Shown one piece after another: positions 24,724 to 33,333 of a stretch of DNA of 64,000 bases (the stretch's first letter is position 1; the number at the start of each line of letters is the position of its first letter). This stretch comes from Actinomycetospora succinea. Lineage in GTDB: Bacteria > Actinomycetota > Actinomycetes > Mycobacteriales > Pseudonocardiaceae. A program made the translations under genes and the position numbers. Under the pieces are notes generated by a model. That model saw nothing but the letters and a program-made list of their open reading frames with translations. It ran no database searches and was not told the origin of the DNA. The stretch lies in NCBI RefSeq assembly GCF_004363095.1, contig NZ_SNYO01000004.1, forward strand, positions 186,001-250,000. Direction: 5' to 3'.

Positions 24724-26366
24724 CCGGACCCACCGACCCGCAGGGGTCCACGCCCGACGCCGCCGACACCGCTACCCCGGGCGAGCACGCCGACGGCGCG
24801 ACCAACGGCCACGGTCCGGCGCAGACCAACGGGCAGACCAACGGGCAGACCAACGGGCAGTCCAACGGGCACGGCGCGAACGGGCACGGCGCCGCGAACG
24901 GGCACACGAACGGCCACACGAACGGGCACGGCAACGGCCACCACGCCGACGAGCGCGAGCTCGCCGCCGTCTTCGGCCGCCCCGCGGGCGTCGAGGGCGG
25001 CTTCGGCGAGCGCGACACCGGTCGAGCGCGCCCGCCCGGCCGGGGCGAGGCCCCCGCGCCGGCGCTGGTCGCCGCGTTCGGCCGCCCCGAGGGCCCGGAC
25101 GCGACCTCGCTGCAGCGCCCCGAGCGCCCCGCGGACGACGACCGGGGCCCCGACGACTTCTGGGAGAACGACACCGCCACCAGCGACCCCTGGCGCGACC
25201 CCGACGCGGGCGCCGAGCTGGGCGGTCCGGCGCTGCGGGAGTCGCGCTCCGGTGAGGCCGCGCGCCCGGTGGGCCCGCGACTCTCGGCCCGCGAGCTCGT
25301 CCTCGGGCGCCGTGTCCAGCCCACCGCGCTCGCCCTGCTGGCCGTGATGGCGCTGCTGCTCGGCGCGGTCGGCGGCGTGGTCGGCTGGGCCGTCGCGGGC
25401 GGTGCCGACAGCCTCGTCGACCCGGGCGCGACGCTCACCCCGGTCGAGGCGGGGCGCGAGCGCCCGCCGGGCTCGGTCGCCGACGTCGCCGGGCGCGTCG
25501 CCCCGGCGGTCGTCTCGCTCGAGCTGCAGGCCGGCAGCAGCGGGGGCACCGGCTCGGGCGTCGTGCTCACCCCGGACGGCTACATCGTCACCAACAACCA
25601 CGTCGTCGAGCTGGCGGCCAACGACCCGCGCGCGAGCCTCGAGGCCGTCTTCGCCTCCGGGATGCGGGCGCCCGCCCGGGTCGTCGGGCGCGACCCGAAC
25701 ACCGACGTCGCGGTCGTCAAGGTCGACGTCGCGAACCCGGTGGTCGCCCAGCTCGGGCGCTCGGCGGACCTGCGCGTCGGCGACGGCGTGATCGCGATCG
25801 GCTCGCCGCTCGGCCTGGCCGGCACGGTCACCGAGGGCATCGTCAGCTCCGTCGACCGCCCGGTGCGCCTCGACGCCGAGTCGGCCGAGGCCAACCCCGT
25901 CATCGACGCCATCCAGACCGACGCGGCGATCAACCCCGGCAACTCCGGCGGCGCGCTCGTCGACACGTCCGGGGCCGTCGTCGGGATCAACACCGCGATC
26001 CGCACCCTTGGCGGCGGCGAGGGCGGCTCGATCGGGCTGGGCTTCGCCATCCCGATCGACGACGTCCGCACCATCGCCCAGTCGATCATCCGGACCGGCG
26101 GCTACGCCCACAGCGACCTCGGGGTGAACGCCAAGTCGGTCACCGACGGCACCGCGGACGGCGCGCAGATCCTCAACGTCCGCCAGGGCGGGCCCGCCTC
26201 GCGCGCGGGCGTGCAGGAGGGCGACGTGGTCCTGCGCGTCGACGACCGCCCGATCGCGTCGGCCGACGAGCTCGTCGTGGCCGTGCGCGAGCACCTGCCC
26301 GGCCAGACCGTCAGCCTCGGCGTCGTGCGCGAGGGCCGTCCGCTGACGCTGCAGGTCACGCTCTAG
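24720..26366 (+). CDS. htrA: HtrA-like membrane serine protease with PDZ domain
   Basis: Envelope quality-control protease, 548 residues. Residues 1-200 are cytoplasmic and low in complexity, including an Asn-Gly repeat (TNGQ, NGHG units) at residues 28-80. A transmembrane helix follows at about 205-225 ([20 protein letters not shown]). The trypsin-like domain has His294 (TNNHVVEL), Asp329 ([10 protein letters not shown]) and Ser409 ([11 protein letters not shown]), the complete triad. One PDZ domain closes the protein (about 450-545, [20 protein letters not shown]). It follows sigE-rseA and precedes tatB, the conserved sigE stress locus. ATG 24720 overlaps the leader ORF stop. Confidence 0.93.
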   Translation: MTGPTDPQGSTPDAADTATPGEHADGATNGHGPAQTNGQTNGQTNGQSNGHGANGHGAANGHTNGHTNGHGNGHHADERELAAVFGRPAGVEGGFGERDTGRARPPGRGEAPAPALVAAFGRPEGPDATSLQRPERPADDDRGPDDFWENDTATSDPWRDPDAGAELGGPALRESRSGEAARPVGPRLSARELVLGRRVQPTALALLAVMALLLGAVGGVVGWAVAGGADSLVDPGATLTPVEAGRERPPGSVADVAGRVAPAVVSLELQAGSSGGTGSGVVLTPDGYIVTNNHVVELAANDPRASLEAVFASGMRAPARVVGRDPNTDVAVVKVDVANPVVAQLGRSADLRVGDGVIAIGSPLGLAGTVTEGIVSSVDRPVRLDAESAEANPVIDAIQTDAAINPGNSGGALVDTSGAVVGINTAIRTLGGGEGGSIGLGFAIPIDDVRTIAQSIIRTGGYAHSDLGVNAKSVTDGTADGAQILNVRQGGPASRAGVQEGDVVLRVDDRPIASADELVVAVREHLPGQTVSLGVVREGRPLTLQVTL

Positions 26367-26374
26367 GGGGCAGG

Positions 26375-26818
26375 GTGTTCGACAACGTCGGCTGGCCCGA
26401 GCTGCTGGTGCTCGCCCTCGTCGGGCTGTTCGTGCTGGGCCCGGAGCGCCTGCCCGCCGCCGCGTCCTGGGTCGCGAGCACCGTGCGCACGATCCGCGAC
26501 TACGCCACCGGCGCGCGCGACCAGCTGCGCCAGGAGCTCGGCCCCGAGTTCGACGAGCTGCGCAAGCCCCTCGAGGACCTGCGCTCGGTCCGCGACCTCG
26601 ACCCGCGCCGCGCCGTGCGCCAGAACCTGTTCAGCGAGCCGCCCGCCGACGGCACGTGGAGCGGCTCGGCGACGCCCGGCACCGCGGCCCCCGCCACGCC
26701 CGCCACACCGCCGGCCACGCCGCCGACCAACGGGACGTCCCCGACCCCACCGCCGCGGACCCCCAGCCGGCCCCTGGGCGCCGGGGAGATCGCCCCCGTG
26801 GACCCGGACGCCACCTGA
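26375..26818 (+). CDS. tatB: Sec-independent translocase subunit TatB
   Basis: Component of the twin-arginine translocase, where TatB with TatC receives folded Tat substrates. The 147-residue protein begins [20 protein letters not shown], the TatA/B transmembrane helix with the conserved Glu, followed by LGPERLP at the hinge and an amphipathic helix ([20 protein letters not shown]). The Pro/Thr-rich tail is typical of actinobacterial TatB. Length and the D-x-GW-x-E start favour TatB over TatA. GTG 26375 lies 9 nt after htrA; tatB follows htrA in mycobacteria as well. Confidence 0.9.
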   Translation: MFDNVGWPELLVLALVGLFVLGPERLPAAASWVASTVRTIRDYATGARDQLRQELGPEFDELRKPLEDLRSVRDLDPRRAVRQNLFSEPPADGTWSGSATPGTAAPATPATPPATPPTNGTSPTPPPRTPSRPLGAGEIAPVDPDAT

Positions 26819-26834
26819 CCCGTCAGGTCACTCC

Positions 26835-28373
26835 TCAGTTGACCTGGCGCCCGCGGCCCTCCCAGTACTGCTCGCGCAGCTTGAACTTCTGCAGCTTCCC
26901 GGTGGCCGTCCGCGCGAGCTCCTCGCGGAACTCGATCGACGTCGGCGCCTTGTAGCGCGCGAGGTGGGCCTTGCAGTGCTCGATGAGCTCGGCCTCGCCG
27001 ACCTGCTGCCCCGGGACGAGCACCACCAGCGCCTTGATCGTCTCGCCCCACTTCTCGTCGGGCACGCCGATGACCGCGACCTCGGCGACCGCGGGGTGGT
27101 TGAACAGCGTGTCCTCGACCTCGATGGAGGACACGTTCTCCCCACCGCTGATGATCACGTCCTTGCGGCGGTCGCTGATCGTCACGTACCCGTCCTCGTC
27201 GACGCTGCCGCCGTCACCGGTGTGGAACCAGCCGTCCTGCAGCACCTTCTCGGTCTCGTCGGGGCGCTCCCAGTAGCTCTTGAGGACGACGTTGGACCGG
27301 GCGAGGACCTCGCCGTCGTCGGAGATCCGCACCTTCACGCCCAGGGCGGGGGCGCCGGCGCGCCCGAGCCGGGACGCCCGCTCCTCGGTGGGCTGGTCGT
27401 CCCACTCGGCGCGCGTGCGGTTGAACGTCAGCAGCGGCGAGGTCTCGGTGAGGCCGTAGATCTGGATGAACTCCCAGCCCAGCACCTCCTCGACCTGCGC
27501 GATCGTCCGCGTGGGCGGGGGTGCGCCCGCCCCGACGATGCGGACCCGTCCGCGGCCGGGGATCTCGCCCTCCCAGTCGGCGGCGGCGGTGAGCACGGCG
27601 CTGATCACCGCCGGGGCGGCGCACAGCACGGTGACGTCGTGGGCCGCGACCCGGCGCAGGATCTCCGCGCCGTCGACCTTGCGCAGGACCACGTGCTTCG
27701 CGCCGAGCCCGGTCACGGCGAACGGCATGCCCCAGCCGTTGGCGTGGAACATCGGCAGCGTGTGCAGGTAGACGTCGCGGTCGCTCACACCGAGGTGCAT
27801 CCCGAAGGTCGTCGCGTTGACCCACAGGTTGCGGTGGGTCAGCTCCACGCCCTTCGGGCGGGCGGTCGTGCCGCTCGTGTAGTTGATCGTCGCGGTGGCG
27901 TCCTCGTCCGGCTCCCACGGCACGGGCGCGACGCCGAAGCGGTAGATCTCCTCGTCGCCCTGCTCGCCGAGCACCACCGTGCGCGCGCACGGGACGCCCT
28001 TGAGCGCCTCCTCGAGCTCCGGGTCGACGAGCAGCAGGCTCGCCCCGGACTGCTCGACGATGTAGGTGACCTCGTCGACCGAGAGCCGGAAGTTCACTGG
28101 CACCAGCACGCGCCCGTGGCCCGCCACCCCGAAGAACGCCACGAGCAGGCGCGCGCTGTTGTGCGAGACGATCGCGACGCGCTCACCGAACCCGACGCCC
28201 ATGGCGTCCAGGGCCGCCGCCTGCGCGCGGGCGAGCTCGGCGACCCGTGCGTAGGTGAGGTCGGTCAGCGGCGCGGCCGGCTGGTCGGGCTCGTCGACGA
28301 TCCCGGTCCGGTCGCCGTACACGATCTCGGCGCGGTCGAGGAAGTCCTGGATCTCGAACGGGACCTGCATCAT
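26835..28373 (-). CDS. Acyl-CoA synthetase (FadD/AMP-dependent ligase)
   Basis: ANL-superfamily ligase, about 512 residues, forming an acyl-adenylate and then a CoA thioester. Motifs: INYTSGTTARPKGVELTHRN (P-loop) around residue 165, LPMFHANGWGMPF, QIYGLTETSPLLTFNR around 305, DGWFHTGDGGSVDEDGYV around 390, SDRRKDVIISGGENVSSIEV hinge around 410 and ARTATGKLQKFKL with the catalytic Lys. The YTSGTTARPKG and HANGW forms are typical of medium-chain/aryl ligases of the 3-methylmercaptopropionyl or DmdB type, so a short or medium substrate is plausible. The start is TTG-ATG-ATG; ATG 28373 follows GGGAG. Its 3' end meets tatB with 16 bp between. Confidence 0.85.
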   Translation of the reverse strand: MMQVPFEIQDFLDRAEIVYGDRTGIVDEPDQPAAPLTDLTYARVAELARAQAAALDAMGVGFGERVAIVSHNSARLLVAFFGVAGHGRVLVPVNFRLSVDEVTYIVEQSGASLLLVDPELEEALKGVPCARTVVLGEQGDEEIYRFGVAPVPWEPDEDATATINYTSGTTARPKGVELTHRNLWVNATTFGMHLGVSDRDVYLHTLPMFHANGWGMPFAVTGLGAKHVVLRKVDGAEILRRVAAHDVTVLCAAPAVISAVLTAAADWEGEIPGRGRVRIVGAGAPPPTRTIAQVEEVLGWEFIQIYGLTETSPLLTFNRTRAEWDDQPTEERASRLGRAGAPALGVKVRISDDGEVLARSNVVLKSYWERPDETEKVLQDGWFHTGDGGSVDEDGYVTISDRRKDVIISGGENVSSIEVEDTLFNHPAVAEVAVIGVPDEKWGETIKALVVLVPGQQVGEAELIEHCKAHLARYKAPTSIEFREELARTATGKLQKFKLREQYWEGRGRQVN

Positions 28374-28499
28374 CAACTCCCGGAGGACGGTCGGTGTCCC
28401 GCACGGTCTACACGTCGACGAGGACGTTCGGCGAGAGGTCGCTCACGACCGGCCTCCGCAGCTCGAAGACCGTCCGGGCTGACTGTTACTTTCGGTCAC

Positions 28500-29285
28500 G
28501 TGCTTGCGCATCAGCGTGAGCCGGTCCGACAGCGCGTCCTCGGGGCGGCCCACCGGCTCGACAGCGACCCGCGCCTGCTCGCGGCGCTCGAGTGGGCGCG
28601 CTCGCGGCTGCCCGGCGACGCCGCGTACGGCGACCCGCTCTCGACCGGCGACGACGCCGTCGGCCGCGTCGCCGCCCAGCTCGCGCCCCTTGCGGCGACC
28701 CGCCCGAGCGTGCTGCGCGAGGTCGGGCTCACCGCGCTGCAGCTGTGGCAGGCCCACGCCGGGCTCGAGGAGCGCCCCAGCGACGAGCAGGTCGTCGTGC
28801 TCTTCACCGACCTCGCCGGCTTCTCCGACTGGACGCTCGAGGTGGGCGACGACGTCGCGGTGTGCGCGCTGCGCCGCGTCGGCGCAGCGGTGGAGCCGCT
28901 CGTGCGCCGCCGCGGCCGCGTCGTGAAGCGCCTCGGCGACGGGCTGATGGCCGTGCACCCGAGCGCCGAGGACGCCGTCGAGGTGGCGCTGGCCGCCCGC
29001 GACGCCGTCGCCGCGCTCGACGTCGACGGGCACCGCCTGTCCCTGCGGGCGGGCGTGCACGTCGGCACCCCGCAGCCGCTCGGCGGCGACTACTACGGGC
29101 GCGACGTCAACATCGCCGCCCGGATCACCGACGCGGCCGGTCCCGGTGAGGTCTGCGTCTCGAGCCCGACCCGCGCGCTGCTCGACGGCGGGGAGTTCGC
29201 GACGTTCCCGCTGAGCAGGCGCCGCGGCAAGGGCGTGCCGCCCGACATCACCCCGTGGCGGGTCGGTCGCCGGCCTCCGGGCTGA
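28500..29285 (+). CDS. Class III adenylate cyclase domain protein
   Basis: A 261-residue protein: about 95 N-terminal residues with no clear domain, then one cyclase homology domain. It has the metal Asp104 (VVLFTDLAGFSDWT), a purine-specifying Lys in VVKRLGDGLMAV with the second metal Asp147, and the transition-state pair Asn204/Arg208 (DVNIAARI). The Lys-x-x-Gly-Asp form predicts ATP rather than GTP as substrate. All catalytic residues are present, so it should be active as a homodimer. There are no membrane segments. GTG 28500 lies 7 nt after TACTTT (28487-28492), a leaderless start. It diverges from the acyl-CoA synthetase and overlaps the marR-like 3' end by 38 bp. Confidence 0.85.
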   Translation: MLAHQREPVRQRVLGAAHRLDSDPRLLAALEWARSRLPGDAAYGDPLSTGDDAVGRVAAQLAPLAATRPSVLREVGLTALQLWQAHAGLEERPSDEQVVVLFTDLAGFSDWTLEVGDDVAVCALRRVGAAVEPLVRRRGRVVKRLGDGLMAVHPSAEDAVEVALAARDAVAALDVDGHRLSLRAGVHVGTPQPLGGDYYGRDVNIAARITDAAGPGEVCVSSPTRALLDGGEFATFPLSRRRGKGVPPDITPWRVGRRPPG

Positions 29286-29772
29286 GCCTGTTCAGCGGGT
29301 TGGCGCGCAGGCCGCCCGACGGGTCGAGGCGGCCCAGGATCGCCGCGGTGACGCAGGCCAGGGATTCGACGCCCGTGTCGTCGAGCACGTCGAAGATCAG
29401 CCGGCGGACCTCGGCGGCGTGGCCCGGGGCGGTCTGCCGAACCTTCTCCAGGCCCGCGTCGGTGAGGCGGGCGACGGTGACGCGGCCGCTCTCGGGCGAG
29501 GGCTCGCGCGTCACCCAGCCCTGCTGCTCGAGGCGCGCCACGACGTGCGAGAGGCGGGAGAGCGAGGAGTTGACGGTGGCCGCGAGCGCGCTCATCGGCA
29601 GCGTGCGCCCGGGCGTCTCGGAGAGCATGGCCAGCGTCAGGTAGGAGAACTGGGTCAGCCCGGCGTCGCGCTGCAGTTGCGCGTCGAGCGCCGCGGGGAG
29701 GAGCGTCATCACCGCCGCGGTGCGCCGCCACGCGCGCTGCTCGTCGTCGTCCAGCCAGGGCTCCTCGTGCAT
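29248..29772 (-). CDS. MarR-family transcriptional regulator
   Basis: A 174-residue winged-helix repressor. Seen are the helix pair LTQFSYLTLAMLSETPGRTL, the recognition helix region MSALAATVNSSLSRLSHVVARLEQQGWV and the wing TREPSPESGRVTVARLTDAG. ATG 29772 is chosen over GTG 29781 because TAATGT lies exactly 7 nt upstream of it (29780-29785, minus strand), again a leaderless arrangement. Two AGTTGA-N4-TCAACT-type operators lie in the short region shared with the divergent dioxygenase gene, so it very probably represses both itself and that gene. The inducer is unknown; phenols or quinones are typical for regulators paired with this dioxygenase. Confidence 0.88.
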   Translation of the reverse strand: MHEEPWLDDDEQRAWRRTAAVMTLLPAALDAQLQRDAGLTQFSYLTLAMLSETPGRTLPMSALAATVNSSLSRLSHVVARLEQQGWVTREPSPESGRVTVARLTDAGLEKVRQTAPGHAAEVRRLIFDVLDDTGVESLACVTAAILGRLDPSGGLRANPLNRLSPEAGDRPATG

Positions 29773-29784
29773 GGGTCCCACATT

Positions 29785-29800
29785 ACTTGATGCTTCAACT
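29785..29800. promoter_or_regulatory. MarR operator site 1
   Basis: ACTTGATGCTTCAACT, one mismatch from the perfect palindrome AGTTGA-N4-TCAACT. It contains the -35 (TTGATG, 29787-29792) of the dioxygenase promoter and touches the -10 of the marR-like gene. Confidence 0.7.
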
Positions 29801-29809
29801 CTTCGCAGG

Positions 29810-29815
29810 TAGTGT
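29810..29815 (+). promoter_or_regulatory. -10 box of dioxygenase promoter
   Basis: TAGTGT, 17 nt after TTGATG at 29787-29792, a good sigma-70-type promoter. Operator 1 covers the -35 and operator 2 covers the likely start point. Confidence 0.55.
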
Positions 29816-29819
29816 CCGG

Positions 29820-29835
29820 AGTTGAAGCATCAACT
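29820..29835. promoter_or_regulatory. MarR operator site 2
   Basis: AGTTGAAGCATCAACT, a perfect six-base-arm palindrome around AGCA, inverted relative to site 1. It sits 4 nt after the dioxygenase -10, over the predicted transcription start. Centre-to-centre distance from site 1 is 35 bp. Confidence 0.75.
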
Positions 29836-29855
29836 TGTCACTCCAGGGAGACACC

Positions 29856-30728
29856 ATGGACCCGTTCGCCACCGCCCACCCGGGAGCGGCGTTCGACGCC
29901 TACGAGCCGGCCGCGCGCGAGCGCGCCGCCCTGCGCACGCCCTGGACACCGGAGGACGGCCCGCTGCCCGCGCTCTACGTCAGCCACGGGGCGCCGCCGC
30001 TGTTCGACGACGCGGAGTGGATGACGCGCCTGGGGGAGTGGGCCGACCGGCTGCCGACCCCGGAGGCGATCCTCATCGTCTCGGCGCACTGGGAGTCCGC
30101 GCCGCTGACGCTCTCGAGCGCGGAGGCCGGCACCCCGCTGGTGTACGACTTCGGCGGCTTCGCCGAGCGCTTCTACCGGATGACCTACGCGACCCCCGAC
30201 GCCACGGCGCTCGCGGCCCGGATCGCGGCGACGCTGCCCGACGGCCAGCCGGTGCACACCTCCCGCCGCGGTCTCGACCACGGCGCCTGGGTGCCGCTGA
30301 AGGTCATGTACCCGCTCGGCGACGTGCCCGTCCTGCAGATGAGCCTGCCGACCGAGGACCCGGACCGCCTGCTCGCCATCGGCACCCGCCTGCGGGAGCT
30401 GCGCAGCGAGGGCGTGCTCGTCATCGGCTCGGGCTTCATGACCCACGGCCTGCCGTTCCTGTCGCGCGAGATGCTCGCCGGCCAGGAGACCCCGGGCTGG
30501 ACGGGCGACTTCGACGCCTGGGCCGCCGAGGCCCTCGACCGCAGCGACCTCGAGACCCTGCACCGCTTCCGCGACGCCCCGGGCATGCCGTACGCCCACC
30601 CGACGGCCGAGCACTTCGTGCCGCTGTTCGTCACCCTCGGCGCGGCCACCGACCCCGAGGGCCCGGTGACCACGACGATCGACGGCACCATGTGGGGCCT
30701 CTCCCGGCGCTCACTGCAGGTCGCTTGA
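29856..30728 (+). CDS. DODA-type extradiol ring-cleavage dioxygenase (YgiD-like)
   Basis: Class III extradiol dioxygenase-fold enzyme, 290 residues, related to plant 4,5-DOPA dioxygenase and E. coli YgiD. Metal ligand candidates: LYVSHGAPPLFDD around residue 42, LIVSAHWES around 78, RRGLDHGAWVPLKVMYP around 143 and AEHFVPLFV around 253. ATG 29856 follows AGGGAG by about 5 nt. It diverges from the MarR gene and is controlled by the two operators, suggesting induction by an aromatic compound. The physiological catechol is not evident. Confidence 0.88.
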   Translation: MDPFATAHPGAAFDAYEPAARERAALRTPWTPEDGPLPALYVSHGAPPLFDDAEWMTRLGEWADRLPTPEAILIVSAHWESAPLTLSSAEAGTPLVYDFGGFAERFYRMTYATPDATALAARIAATLPDGQPVHTSRRGLDHGAWVPLKVMYPLGDVPVLQMSLPTEDPDRLLAIGTRLRELRSEGVLVIGSGFMTHGLPFLSREMLAGQETPGWTGDFDAWAAEALDRSDLETLHRFRDAPGMPYAHPTAEHFVPLFVTLGAATDPEGPVTTTIDGTMWGLSRRSLQVA

Positions 30729-30744
30729 CAGTCGGGCCTGTGAC

Positions 30745-30796
30745 GAACGAACGGCGCTCTCGCTGCTTCCGAAGCAGCGAAAGCGCCGTTCGTTTC
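30745..30796. terminator. Long palindrome, AACGAACG-type repeat, probable terminator
   Basis: Arms at 30745-30769 (GAACGAACGGCGCTCTCGCT...) and 30771-30796 pair with one mismatch and a one-base offset. It follows the dioxygenase stop by 17 bp. The same sequence type recurs at 32097-32168 and 56471-56521. Confidence 0.7.
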
Positions 30797-31043
30797 TCGG
30801 GGTCCTTGGCGAGCGACGGTACGGGCTCGCCCGGGTGGCGCAGGCGGGATGAAAACGCTGGCGCACGGCACGAGCGCCGGGGCATCCTGCCCAGGATCGG
30901 GGCGAATGTCCCCGGGAACGACTTCGAGGAGTGAACGCCATGGCCGCCCTCTGCGGGCGCCAGGTGAGGCGCCGTCACGCCATCTCTCGGTGACGCCGGC
31001 TGTGTGACTGCGCGGCGTCCTGCTCGAAGGGTCGTACCCCGCA
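30797..31043. other. Leader region before rsgA
   Basis: About 250 bp. It holds a 17-codon ORF with a good ribosome binding site (30940-30993) and no other recognised element. Promoter boxes for rsgA were not identified with confidence. Confidence 0.35.
30940..30993 (+). CDS. 17-residue upstream ORF before rsgA
   Basis: MAALCGRQVRRRHAISR. ATG 30940 has GAGGAG 8 nt upstream, better than many real genes here. It ends 50 nt before the rsgA GTG. The basic RRRH core recalls short actinobacterial leader peptides, but the usual order of motifs is not met. It may be a chance ORF. Confidence 0.3.
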   Translation: MAALCGRQVRRRHAISR

Positions 31044-32078
31044 GTGTTCACTTCTTCTCCGCACGACTCCGTCCTCGCCTCCTACGGCTGGGACGGCTCC
31101 TGGGAGCAGCTCGCTTCCACCTCCGACGCCTCCGGTGTGCCCGGCCGCGTCGCCCGTGTCGACCGCGGCCGCGTCGACGTCCTGACCGCCGACGGCCGCG
31201 TCCACGCGTCGTCGCGCGGGCACTGCGCCGTCGGCGACTGGGTGCTGGTGGCGGACGGCGCCGTCGCCGCCGTCCTGCCCCGCCGCACCACCCTCGCCCG
31301 CGCCGCGACCTCGGGACGTTCCGAGGCCCAGGTGCTGGCGGCCAACGTCGACACCGTCCTCGTCACCGTGCCCGCCGAGTCGGCGGCGCGCACCGGGCGC
31401 GTCGAGCGCCTCGTCGCCCTGGCGTGGGAGAGCGGGGCGACGCCGGTGCTGGTCGTCACCAAGATCGACCGCACCGACGACCTCGCCGGCGTGCTGTCCG
31501 AGCTCGCGCTCTCCGCACCCGGTGTGGAGGTCGTGGGCGTCAGCGCCGTGACGGGCGAGGGCGTCGAGGACGTGGCCGCGGCGGCCCGGGGCACCACGGT
31601 GCTCGTCGGGCCGTCCGGTGCCGGCAAGTCGACGCTCGCCAACGCCCTGCTCGGCGCCGACGTGCTGGCGGTCGGGGCGGTCCGCGCCGTCGACGGCAAG
31701 GGCCGGCACACCACCGTGCACCGGGAGCTCCTGCCGCTCCCTGGTGGCGGTGTCCTCGTGGACACGCCGGGCCTGCGCGCCGTGGGCATCCGCGACGCCG
31801 CCGAGGGCATCGAGCGCGCCTTCGCCGACGTCGTCGACCTCGCCGACGGCTGCCGGTTCTCCGACTGCGCCCACGAGCACGAGCCCGGGTGCGCGGTGCG
31901 GGCGGCGGTGCACGACGACGAGCTCCCGGAACGCCGCTTCGAGGCCTACCGCAAGCTCCGGCGCGAGGACGAGTGGGCGGCGGCGCGCACCGACGCCCGC
32001 CTGGCCTCGGAACGGCGCGCACGGTGGAAGCAGGTCACGAAGGACCAGCGCGCCCGCTACCGGGCTCGCGGGCGCTGA
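31044..32078 (+). CDS. rsgA: Ribosome small-subunit-dependent GTPase RsgA
   Basis: Circularly permuted GTPase that checks late 30S maturation. The 344-residue protein has an N-terminal OB-fold (GRVARVDRGRVDVLTADGRV), then the permuted G motifs: LVVTKIDRTDD (G4) around residue 140, VSAVTGEGVEDV (G5), GPSGAGKSTLANALLG (G1) around 190, DTPGLRAVGI (G3) around 240. The C-terminal zinc domain has CRFSDCAHEHEPGCAV around 270-285. All motifs are intact. The start is GTG 31044. Downstream lies a degenerate AACGAACG-type palindrome. Confidence 0.93.
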   Translation: MFTSSPHDSVLASYGWDGSWEQLASTSDASGVPGRVARVDRGRVDVLTADGRVHASSRGHCAVGDWVLVADGAVAAVLPRRTTLARAATSGRSEAQVLAANVDTVLVTVPAESAARTGRVERLVALAWESGATPVLVVTKIDRTDDLAGVLSELALSAPGVEVVGVSAVTGEGVEDVAAAARGTTVLVGPSGAGKSTLANALLGADVLAVGAVRAVDGKGRHTTVHRELLPLPGGGVLVDTPGLRAVGIRDAAEGIERAFADVVDLADGCRFSDCAHEHEPGCAVRAAVHDDELPERRFEAYRKLRREDEWAAARTDARLASERRARWKQVTKDQRARYRARGR

Positions 32079-32096
32079 CCGCCCTGCCCTCTGGAC

Positions 32097-32168
32097 GAAC
32101 GAACGGCGCTTTCGCTGCTACGGAAGCACCGAGAGCCCTATCGGCGTGCTCAGCTGGACGTTCGTTTC
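32097..32168. repeat. Degenerate AACGAACG-type palindrome
   Basis: The left arm GAACGAACGGCGCTTTCGCT is intact. The right arm is interrupted by about 20 nt and resumes as GTTCGTTTCG. It lies between the convergent rsgA and mrp genes and probably still ends transcription. Confidence 0.5.
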
Positions 32169-32196
32169 GCGAAGGCGCGCGCGGACGGGCGAGCGA

Positions 32197-33333
32197 CTAC
32201 CGCCCGGCGGGCGAGATGTTCAGCGACATCCCCGCGAGGCCGCGGGACCGCACGGAGAGCTTCTCGGCGACGGCGCGCAGGGCGGCGCCGGCGGCGGAGG
32301 CCGGCTCGCTGAGCACCAGCGGCACGCCGGCGTCGCCGCCCTCGCGCAGGCGGGTGTCGATCGGGATCTGGCCCAGGAGCGGGACGTTGCCGCCGACGGA
32401 CTTGGCCAGCGAGTCGGCGACGACCTGCCCGCCGCCGGAGCCGAAGAGGTCGAGCTTCGAGCCGTCGGGCATGTCCATCCACGACATGTTCTCGATGACC
32501 CCGGCCAGGCGCTGGCGGGTCTGCAGCGAGATCGCGCCCGCGCGCTCGGCGACCTCCGAGGCCGCCTGCTGCGGCGTGGTGACCACGAGCAGCTCGGCGT
32601 TCGGGATGAGCTGCGCGACGGAGATGGCGATGTCGCCGGTGCCCGGGGGCAGGTCGAGCAGCAGGATGTCGAGGTCGCCCCAGAACACGTCGGCGAGGAA
32701 CTGCTGCAGCGCGCGGTGCAGCATCGGGCCGCGCCAGACCACGGGCGTGTTGCCCGGGGTGAACATGCCGATCGAGATCAGCTTCACGCCGTGGGCCTGC
32801 GGCGGCATGATCATGTCGTCGACCTTGGTCGGCTTCTCCTCGGTGCCGAGCATGCGCGGCACCGAGTGGCCGTAGATGTCGGCGTCGACCACACCGACCG
32901 AGAGGCCCTTGTCGGCCATCGCGGCGGCGAGGTTGACCGTCACCGACGACTTGCCGACGCCGCCCTTGCCCGAGGCGACCGCGTAGACGCGGGTCATCGA
33001 GCCGGGCTGGGCGAACGGGATGACGGGCTCGTCGGAGTCGCCGCGGACCGTCTTGCGCAGCTCGCGGCGCTGCTCGTCGTTCATGACGTCGAGCTCGACC
33101 GACACGGCCGTGACGCCGGAGACCGCGGACACCGCGGTGGTCACCCGCTGGGTGATGGTGTCCTTCATCGGGCAGCCGGCGACGGTCAGGTAGACGGCCA
33201 CCTCCACCTTGCCGTGGTCGAGGACGTTGATGTCCTTGACCATCCCCAGCTCGGTGATGGGCTTGTGGATCTCGGGATCCTCGACGCCGGCCAGGGCGGA
33301 CCGGATCGCGTCGACGGATGGTGCTGCGGCCAT
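32197..33333 (-). CDS. mrp: Mrp/ApbC Fe-S cluster carrier ATPase
   Basis: P-loop NTPase of the Mrp/NBP35 family that delivers Fe-S clusters. The 378-residue protein has an N-terminal MIP18-like domain (ALAGVEDPEIHKPITELGMV, VAGCPMKDTI), then VYAVASGKGGVGKSSVTVNL (deviant Walker A) around residue 120, GVVDADIYGHSVPRML and LLLDLPPGTGDIAIS. The C-terminal CxxC of some family members is absent; the cluster-binding Cys pair seen in many Mrp proteins is not evident. ATG 33333 has AAGGG upstream; an upstream extension is possible but not codon-biased. It corresponds to Rv1229c by neighbourhood (from memory). Confidence 0.9.
   Translation of the reverse strand: MAAAPSVDAIRSALAGVEDPEIHKPITELGMVKDINVLDHGKVEVAVYLTVAGCPMKDTITQRVTTAVSAVSGVTAVSVELDVMNDEQRRELRKTVRGDSDEPVIPFAQPGSMTRVYAVASGKGGVGKSSVTVNLAAAMADKGLSVGVVDADIYGHSVPRMLGTEEKPTKVDDMIMPPQAHGVKLISIGMFTPGNTPVVWRGPMLHRALQQFLADVFWGDLDILLLDLPPGTGDIAISVAQLIPNAELLVVTTPQQAASEVAERAGAISLQTRQRLAGVIENMSWMDMPDGSKLDLFGSGGGQVVADSLAKSVGGNVPLLGQIPIDTRLREGGDAGVPLVLSEPASAAGAALRAVAEKLSVRSRGLAGMSLNISPAGR

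Noticed and set aside
24800-24950. Tandem repeat considered as a CRISPR-like array
   Set aside because: The units are 12 bp, in frame and translated, with no spacers or cas genes.
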